64,000 nucleotides of DNA from Glandiceps talaboti. Its lineage: Eukaryota; Hemichordata; Enteropneusta; Spengelidae. Positions 55,261 to 64,000 of the stretch are shown here, one piece after another (positions within the stretch are counted from its first letter, which is position 1; every line of letters begins with the position of its first letter). A model generated the notes under the pieces. It was not told the origin of the DNA. It saw only the letters and a list, made by a program, of their open reading frames with translations, and did no database searches. The stretch lies in contig NC_135552.1 of the NCBI RefSeq assembly GCF_964340395.1, forward strand, positions 6,069,494 to 6,133,493, in the 5' to 3' direction. The translations under genes and the position numbers were made by a program.

Positions 55261-55440
55261 CAGCTACTAGTCTCTCTCGTCTCTCAATCAAATGTCTGCA
55301 ACTATCCTCGTTTGAAAAAACACCCCAGCAGTGACTTGGCTGTACGCTCTGACTGAATATCACGACTCCACTTGCTCCTTTTCATCAACAAGTACCACGT
55401 GACGTGTTTGTGCGAGGAAATTGAATCAGTATCGTGTGCA
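55261..55440 (-). promoter_or_regulatory. Candidate promoter and untranslated first exon P2 (minus strand)
   Basis: Homologous to P1 (37030-37215): same CACGTG region, same TCAGTCAGAGCG start region (55356 downward) and an exon ending at donor CTG|GTAAGTA (55261). The TATA position is degraded (GATGAAAAGG). Homology continues into the downstream intron to about 55085. It points toward the genes at 50823-49221; the link is inferred. Confidence 0.5.
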
Positions 55441-58120
55441 AAGTGATTGTTAAATGTTGCACCCTTCAACTTTGATCCATATGTTAACAGCAAGCATATG
55501 AGAGTGGGTGTTTTGAAACCAACTCCTTCCTTATACAAATGTACGTGTTGTAGTGTATTGTGGCATTGTGGTGTAAAATGATTAAGTTTGTATATATACT
55601 GTATAATACGGGGAGATGTCTCTACAAAAACAACACTTTCAACATTAGCTGGCGATTTCTTTTGTATTTTTTAGAACAGTTGATTGTCTAGTAATAGTAT
55701 GGATTCCTCGACATGTTTGATTCGTATAAAAAAAATATGTCATCGGATCGTTTTTTATGTCATATCTTCTTTCCAGGTTTGAGTTAAGTCATTGGCAAAT
55801 GATAGTTACGTTTGCTCCAGTAAGTAAAATACTACAAGTGACTTTTAAATACGCAGCGTAAATCTCGCCCCAAAAACGTGTAAACTCAGCTTATGCCCCT
55901 TTAATATCCACCACATATCGTTATTTCACCTAACCCTAACATTGGAATTGTTGTTTAATGGTTTCTATAAAGTGTAAGTCATTTAGTTATGTAGATTAGG
56001 GAAAGAGATAAGCTACTCGAAACTTGTGAAAATATGGGAAACTTTTGATTTTAGCTCGAGTTTTCTCTGACTCTGAAAGTAAGGTTATCTGAAGCATCAT
56101 CACCCACTGATGGCTAAGCTTAGGGCACACCTATTTCGCCTTCACCACTTTCGACGTTTCAGAAAAAAAAACAATACAAAATAAACAAACCTCGAAAAAT
56201 ATGTGTAGGCCATATCCGACATTGCGTTTGTGAATCTCGTGACTTTATCTGTTGAATAGCCCATTTACGGTGCAGTGGCGAAAACAGAAACTGTTGTTAT
56301 GTAGTTTACATGACAATAATGATTTTACTTGTTTTGTGCTGAAGAACATGTTGCGATTGAGACGTTCCAAAACTCTATATTTTATCAGGAATATTTTTCC
56401 TGAAATACAAAACTTGTTCCATTTGGGATTGCATCGAATCTGTCTCTTTGTATTAAAACAAGTGTACTCCCAAGAGGTAAAACATGCCATTATGGTTTGT
56501 TTCTTCATAGCTCAATCGATCGTGTGTCACTCGTACAGTGGGGTTTCAGTATACAGACGGTGAACGACGATTTAATGAGGTACTCATATGTAAATGTGGA
56601 CGTAAACATAAATTGACACGTCGACCTAAACGTTCCCTTAGAAATATAATGATAAAGATCAAACAAATAAAAAGATACATTCATTGATTTAAATTGTAAC
56701 TGAAATTATTTCTTCATTATAAATGACTGTTTCTATGGGCATGGATTTTCCAGACTAATTAAATACTATGTTTTGAATGTTCACCAACTTTGTCTAACCA
56801 GCCTTGTTGTTACATCTGTATATAGCCTCTAATCATTACACTACAATGCAAACCTACTTTTGTTTTGTTAAGTTTCGGTCATGGATAAAGACTAAGCTAG
56901 AAGACCATATTACTCATCGAAACCATAGAGGAAATTATCCCAATTAAATTTCAGCCGTATCCACCTAGTAAGTTTTAAGATTTATGCTTTTGACAAAAAC
57001 TCATTTTGAACCCTAATTTGCATATCAATGGTGTAGTTTGTCGCTAATAACAAGTAATGCGTAATTTTTTAAACGAATAAATTTATCAATCTGAAGTATA
57101 CTTTTATTCAGTGTAACGTTCATTTTAGTGAGAATCTATGTAACACTGTATAGTTTCAGTGCAAACTTACTTTCTCTTTAGTTAGTATCAGTTCGACGTG
57201 TGGGTAGATGCACATTTAGAATAAGGCTTTTGCCCCGTGTCGGCTGAATGATCAACTTAAACTAACACGCGAAACAATTGTTGATTTGCGTCCCTCGCGA
57301 AAATCAGTAAAATAAGGGTAGCCAGATTAAATATCAATAACTCGATCGATCAATCAATTACTTGCTCGCTGCACCCTGTACTGTGGTGAAACGGCGAGTA
57401 CTGAGTGAACGACGCAATTGAAAACCTCGTTCTGGATACGCTAGTAGGTTTTCACCTAATAAATTAAATTTCTCACGGTTCGAAGTAAAGCGGGAAATGA
57501 CTGTCCTGACGTGATAAGTAATTAACAAGATAGTCATAGTAAAACTGTTTAAAAAAAAAAAAAAAAAAAAAAAAAACAGCAAAGGAAGAAGGTAAAATTG
57601 ATTTAGGAAACTAAACCAACTTTTCAAATCATTACTATGTCACCTTGTAGGGAAAAGTTATTTTTAAAGGAAAAAGTAAACGATAAACAAAAAACAAATA
57701 TTTGTGAACAAATATGGCCAATTCCACGTCACCGTGGTCCACTTGCGCTGAAGACGTTAAATATTGTCGTGTATTCGTGCTTAAGTTTGTTTTTGCATAT
57801 CAATATATTTCGTCTGCATATGTCTTTCGTATACGCTTAGGTGAGAACCCACTAAAATGCGAATATGAATTTCACGTCCTCCTTTATGAATATATTTCAC
57901 CAGTATTTCATTCGTGCAAGCCTATCACTAAATGCTACATTTTCTCTGTACTAAGAAAATGGGTGTGAGTCAATTGCTCTCACAGTGTGCTTTCCATCGA
58001 TCACAGAGAACGTGTAATCAGTCCTTAAATGAACAACATGCAGACACTGACAGTACTGGTTAGTATTCAGTTTTTTAGCACAACTGAACTTGTTCAATAG
58101 TGCTATAGGGATCGCCCGGC

Positions 58121-58124
<4 letters not shown>
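55441..58124. other. No gene recognised; 26-base A tract
   Basis: Poly(A) run 57551-57576. Short frames only, none with a recognised motif. Confidence 0.5.
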
Positions 58125-58199
<75 letters not shown>

Positions 58200-58664
58200 C
58201 AACTTAAAGTCAAAAACCGCTGAACCGATTGCCATGATATTTGATGGGTCCATTACCTTTGGTGTCTAGTTGGGAAATTGTTCAAATCAAAATGATCGCA
58301 TCACAGGTGTGTGATTTGGGTCAAAAATGTGATTTTTGGTCAAAAAACTTAAACTCAGAAACTACTGGGCAGATTGGTGCGAAATTTGGTGGGAACATTC
58401 TTAAGGGGGTGTAAAGTAAGATTTGTTCATGACACGATGATTCCATCACTGATATGCAAATTAGGGCTAAAATGTGTATTTTTGGTTAAAAATCTATAAT
58501 TCCAAAACTACTGAGCAAATTGGACTGAAATTTAATGGGAATGCATCTAGGGATGTATGGACGAAGATTTTGGTCAAAAATTTATGTCTCAAAAAGTACT
58601 TGGTGAACGAGTCTGAAACTGGGTGAGATGTTTCTGAAAGTGTTATTCTGCACATTTTGACAAA
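58125..58664 (+). repeat. (TG)n tract and dispersed repeat
   Basis: TG repeats 58125-58196, then AACAACTTAAAGTCAAAAAC and text matching the intron repeat at 25700-26420. Confidence 0.85.
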
Positions 58665-59340
58665 ATTGGCCATAGCGACCATGACCACGCCCTTAGCAAC
58701 AACCAAATGGCAGTATATTTTGGTAAAATAACAACATCATCTAGTAGGCAGTTGAGTAAACATTCAAAAGGATGTATGCAAATACCCTAGCAACCATGAC
58801 CATGCCCATAGCAACAGCCAAACGGTCATGTATTTCACAAAGATAACAACAGGGATTAATAGACAATTGAATAAACATTGCAAAAAATGTATGCAAATAT
58901 GCCTGGCAACAAGACCACGCCAATAGCAACAACCCAATAATCAGGTGTATTGCAAAGATAACAACAGGAATAGAAAGGCAAATGAATGAACATTCAAAAA
59001 ATGTATGCTAATGTGCCCAGCGACAAGACCACGTCCATAGCAACAGCCAAATGATCATGTATATTGCAAAGATAACAACGGGGATTAATAGACAATTGAA
59101 TAAACATTCAAAAAATGTATGTAAATATGCCTAGCAACAAGACCACGCCCATAGCAACAGCCAAATGACCATGTGTATTGCAAAGATAATATCAGGAATT
59201 CATACACAAGTGAACAAAAACATACAAAAATGTATGCAAATATATCTAACAACAAGACCACGCCCATAGTAACAGCCAAATGATAGCATATAAAGATAGC
59301 AACATGGTTGGATAGGCAACTGGATAGTCATTCAGCATTC
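58665..59340 (+). repeat. 115-bp satellite, about six units
   Basis: CAACAAGACCACGCCCATAG and variants recur at about 58671, 58787, 58902, 59017, 59131 and 59246. The same unit occurs in direct and inverted orientation in the last UGT intron. Confidence 0.9.
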
Positions 59341-61689
59341 ACTTATTGTTAGCATGGACTGCCATATGGATAAACATTTTTAAAAACTGTACAGTTGTGC
59401 TACAACACCATTGGTGGTATTTTTAATTTGCCAACTTTCAGTTCTGGTCTGGTATTGTTAGATTACTTTTCCTGTCACTTACAATCATGACTTTAAGGAT
59501 GTCCGCTACTAGCATTGTAACCATAGAATCCAAGCGAAAGTTTGAATGTGCATAGAATACACACAAATGAATGTTAATGTGAAAAGGAAGAATGGAGACT
59601 GAGACCAGAAGTTGATAAAATCACTAATATCTTTTGATGTATGCTACAAGTATCACACTGGAATACCACAGTGTCTGCAATATGCACGATATTGATAATT
59701 GATCCTGAAAACCAAGTTCAACTAACAGGGCCTTAAAAGAAATCTTACACTTTATGATATGGGGTGAACACCCCAATGGGGTCTCGCTAGGTATTGTAGA
59801 TTTGAGTTATGAAGTAAAATATTGATTTTTACCAAATAAGTGCTTTTCTGTGTTCTACAATAAACGTTTTAAAGGAAATTAGCATCAGATGAATTCTAGA
59901 AGGTGTATGCGATATGTAAGAATTGGCTTGATTTCGATAATTGACCCTGAAGGTCATGGCACAGGTCATTGTCTGAAAAGAAAGTTCGCACTTGATAACA
60001 TGAGGGTAGACACTGTTTGTCAAATACTCCTGTCGGACCGGCCTGCTGCCTTCACACAAACATAATTTCACAGCCGGACGTTTTTGTTATTGTTCAGGCA
60101 GTTTGACATGATGGTTTATAGCTTCACAACAAATTTGGAACATATCCTGAGAAAAGACCTACAAATACGCTTAAAATTCGTTGAACAACGGAAGTTATTC
60201 ACCAGTAATGTAGTACATGAAGCGGGGTCATGCTCTAATGTTCTCGTGTCAAACCGTATCATGTCACCGGATCCTCCCCACCCCCTGCCTTTGCCTATCG
60301 CAATTAGCCTCGCGCCAGTCCCTTTGGAGATTTGTTTTGTCTAATAATCTTCAAATGTTTTAATGTTATTATTCATTTCAAATTTTGGGAAGAAAATGTG
60401 GTCAATTTTCCCCCGTTACTTGTCACCCAAGGGCTATAAGCGATCACGCCACTCACTCGGATGACTATTTCACGCGAACATTAAGAGAATACATTTGTTT
60501 TTCAAATATGTATTTAAACAAAGATCAAAAATAGTCCGTAGACTTGAACAAGTCTATATCGTAATACAAGAAATGTAGTTTCTAGACAAGAGGTCACGTA
60601 ACATTTTCAAGAACTTTTCAGAATGACCTTTAGGGAGTATAGAACAAAATACAACGAAAATCATAAACCCTGAAACAAAACGTCGTTTGGCTCGACAAAA
60701 AGCTCGCTAACATTGCTAGACAAAAAATCACTTTGATATTGTAATTCTTCTCGACACAAATCTAACTAATATTTCCACATGTTATATCATCTAGCACGAC
60801 AATAACTGAATGCTAATACATATTTTAGTCAACTGACGCGCTCTCAAAAAATATCAAAGAATGCACCAAACTTTGGTTTGTTTATCAGGGACGTATACAT
60901 TTGCCGATGATCTCCTAAGATAATGGTAGGTCACACAAAGAAAGTGTAACAATATTGGTAAATTTGTTTGTCACGGCAGACAAATGACAAAACGCTGTTG
61001 ATAAGATTTTTGTCTATTCAGACGGTAAAATGTAGCAATGTCAATGAGATTTTTGTCGAGCCAGGCGACGTTTTGCTGCAGGGTTTTTGGTTTTCGCTGT
61101 AGTAATCGACAAGTCAATCAGGCAGAGCAATACATGCTACATCGCCTTTAAATTTGTCTTAATGTTGTCAAAGTCTCTGATATTGAAAAGTGGGGATACA
61201 AAAGTGGGTGCGTAATGTCACCACCGTTACTGTATGTGGCAAAATGCCAATCCATGCTTCGATAAAGAGAATTCGAAAATTCCTATAAAGGCGTATCTTT
61301 CTGAGTCAGCAAGTATCAACTATGAACAGTTTGTAAGTGATCGATGACGTATCGAAACCGACACATTCTTTAACGATGAGTCACATTTCAATGATTATTG
61401 TTTGATAATTCTGGCATTTTTAGTGTACAAAACCTTCACTGGAAGTGTACGTGTTCGTAAATTCTTTCATTCTACACATGACATGACTTTTCACCTCTAT
61501 ATAAACGTAGGATGCCAACACATTACCCGGTCACAGGTCATAGACAACACACAAAAAAACATGAAACCAAAAGGTTCACAATGTCAAGCAGAAACTTCAG
61601 ACAAATATATGTAAATATATTTTCTGTAAACGTTAATACTATTGATTTATAGAAACTGAGGAAACGGCAAAAAAAACATATAACTGACA
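59341..61689. other. No feature recognised
   Basis: Short reading frames without motifs or splice support. Confidence 0.5.
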
Positions 61690-61970
61690 CTAAGAAACTG
61701 ACGATTACCCCTGCACGTTGTAGGTTCGAGCCATGCCGCTGCCATTTGTTTCTGATTGCCTAAAGTCCTTGGGCAAGATTTGAACCATGATTTTGACTCA
61801 GTCAACCCAGCTGTATAATTGGGGACCTGGGAGGATAGAGGTTACATTGTGAATACCACGGAGTGGGACGTTGTGTCGCTATAGATCCGTGCCAGTGGTA
61901 ATAATTGTGAAGCGCTTTGAGCAGAGTGGGAAAGTGCTATTATAAAAAACCAACATTATTATTTATTATA
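61690..61970 (+). mobile_element. SINE with tRNA-type B box and LINE-like 3' tail
   Basis: GTAGGTTCGAGCCATGCC contains a pol III B box (GGTTCGANNCC-like). The body has 'cagtcaacccagctgtataattggg.acctgg', common in invertebrate SINEs, and the tail GAAGCGCTTTGAGCAG...AAAGTGCTAT then ATT-rich sequence, as in L2/CR1-related tails. The 5' end looks truncated, since no clear A box is seen. Confidence 0.7.
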
Positions 61971-64000
61971 AGTATTTAAGGTGGTATGAGAGAAGCACTT
62001 TTCTCAATATTGGTATATATATGAGCGTTATTCGTTAATCTACAAATCCACTCAAGAGCCTTAATAAAAATAGGTTATCATCATTAAGTTATACCTGAGC
62101 ACAGAATATGTACACTGAATACATTTATGAAGACGAATAAAAATGTTGAACATAGACACATAGTCGTGTAAATATTATTGTTCAGTTAACAAGTATTCAA
62201 TTATGGTTATAACATTAACACAACTGTTTCACGTGTTATATACATGAATGATTGAATTGGTTTGCCACTGCACTAGACCCCTGCCAATACACAACACAAG
62301 GGTAACTTTGTTCTTCCACAGATTGTTGTTATTGTGTGTTTTCTTAGAAGGGTGAAATTGAGACGTGTTTTCATTCGCTCTTCAATGCGGCCAACATTTG
62401 TAATTTCTGCAAGCAAGCAAAGAAATGAAATAATGGAATAAAATTGTCAATATGTCAAATTGATAACTATCGATCTTGCACAAGCAGAGGTTATGATTTT
62501 CTACTGACGTGAGAGTTAAAGATACTTACATATCTTTATTAAACTATTCTAATGTATAACGCATGGTCACATAGTCTCCAGTGATTGCCTTATCGTACCA
62601 CGTAACCTCAATTTGCTTAAAGGTGATTCAAAATGCTCACATTCACTATCGCTAATTTGCTAGACAACATGTTTGTGAAATGCATTCTGGTTTTCAAACT
62701 TTTCAAAAGCGTCTGCAAACACCTTAAAATGACCCTTTTTCAGTCACTTCCCTTCGGATTTACTTCGAGAGTTTTCGGGTATTTCCGGTCCCACCTAGAC
62801 CACGGGATTTTATGACGTCATAAAGAGACATGGATAGCACGTAGCCTATGGCGAGCGTAGTCACTAGGTGAACAAAACTCAACAGCATTGTGAAAAAATA
62901 CATTGCTAGTGGTTGTAACAGACATCAGTAAACAAAAACTACACTCTACATGTCTTATTAACCAACATTTACCGATATTTACTCACACTTTCTGACTAAT
63001 TGGCAGTGTCTGTGGGTATAAATGCTAAAATATGATCTCCCCATATTATGGCAAAATAAATCAAAAACGGCTAGACTAGATATATATAAACACTTGTAAT
63101 GTCGCGTGTTTCACATTCATTGACTTTTATTTATCTGATTTTTTATTATTTGCCGACAAGAAGCATTACGATACCGTGGTGACGTTTGACGGCATCCCCG
63201 GGCCAAGGACGGCATTTTAGCCCAATCGTACTCGCGTCGCCTTTTGAACAGTGCATTTAACAACAAAGTAAACATATTTCATCTCGAATAAATATACTAG
63301 CTATTAGAATACCAATGGGAAACTTCAAGAAGGCGTATCGGGACATGTGCCACAATATATTTGTTGGTCCCATAATACACTAATTGATTCGATTTGCTCC
63401 GAGCATATGGAAGTACGCTCCGAGTCATTGCATCATGTACATGTAAATGGAACTGTGACCGACCTAATTTTGTTGTCCATATATAAAATGAGACTGACCT
63501 GCAAATTTTTCACAGTTTTCGTTGTGGTCTTGTATTGTCACATGTTTGGCTTGTGAACACAAGTTTACATCTATTATTGTCTAGGGCGTAATAATCTAGT
63601 CCGAGTCTGAAACCCATATAAAACCTAAGAAACTCGCATTCGGATCGGACAGAACAGAAGTAGGTCTCATCGACTTGTTGGGGACTCGAATTATTGCTTG
63701 TTTTTATCACGGTATACAGGTGATTGTTATATATCGGTAGAGGGGTAGTGTTGTCAAGTTTTGTGCAGTCACCGCGGCCGCGGCAGTAAGCTCATACTAG
63801 GCCGCCGATCAAAGCTGAAGCAGTGTATGTACAATGTACGTATGGAATCGGGAGAGCACAGCGCACATTCGTGTCGGGTTAAATTTATCCACGTGTTGAT
63901 GTAATCCATATTTATCAATCAGATATATTGTAAAATTCTTCAAGTCGTACAGAAATAACGTCTCTAACTTCAAAACAAACCCTGAGAAACGGGACCGGAC
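61971..64000. other. No feature recognised
   Basis: No gene or repeat identified. A GC-rich palindrome CCGCGGCCGCGG lies at about 63773. Confidence 0.5.

Overview
The window is AT-rich, intron-containing animal DNA, dense in microsatellites, miniature inverted-repeat elements and retroelement fragments. Splice-linked exons, four-exon avidin-like and glucuronosyltransferase-like genes, and BEL/Pao, Penelope and non-LTR remnants point to a marine invertebrate. A deuterostome such as a lancelet or hemichordate would fit, but the species cannot be fixed from the sequence.

Layout. (1) 1-10.8 kb: a 172-bp tandem array split by an approximately 10.16-kb element. The element has 29-bp perfect terminal inverted repeats, a short target-site duplication, and one multi-exon gene whose product combines a Cys/His-rich N-terminus, a DUF6589-like core, a RING-H2 finger, a heptapeptide repeat and a C-terminal domain resembling a cysteine protease. 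This is the most striking object in the window. (2) 10.8-13.3 kb: a 5'-truncated non-LTR retrotransposon and a dispersed repeat. (3) 13.3-29.8 kb: a segmentally duplicated UDP-glycosyltransferase (UGT) locus. Two almost identical first exons, each with its own TATA promoter, lie upstream of a single set of three constant exons. This is the layout of the vertebrate UGT1 locus in miniature. (4) 30.2-30.6 kb: a decayed BEL/Pao pol end. (5) 33.3-37.2 kb, minus strand: an avidin-like secreted protein gene with the biotin-contact residues largely kept, and a candidate promoter with an untranslated first exon upstream. (6) 36.8-47.5 kb: mostly non-coding, with several small hairpin elements that have recognisable target-site duplications. 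(7) 47.6-48.9 kb: a Penelope-like element remnant with reverse transcriptase and GIY-YIG pieces. (8) 49.2-50.9 kb, minus strand: two adjacent uninterrupted reading frames, a glycine-zipper membrane protein and a small polar protein. A second copy of the promoter/first-exon cassette lies upstream at 55.3 kb. (9) 52.3-64 kb: inverted and tandem repeats, a SINE, and sequence in which I recognise no gene.

Gene calls come from translating the sequence and checking splice phases by eye. Family names rest on remembered motifs, not on searches.
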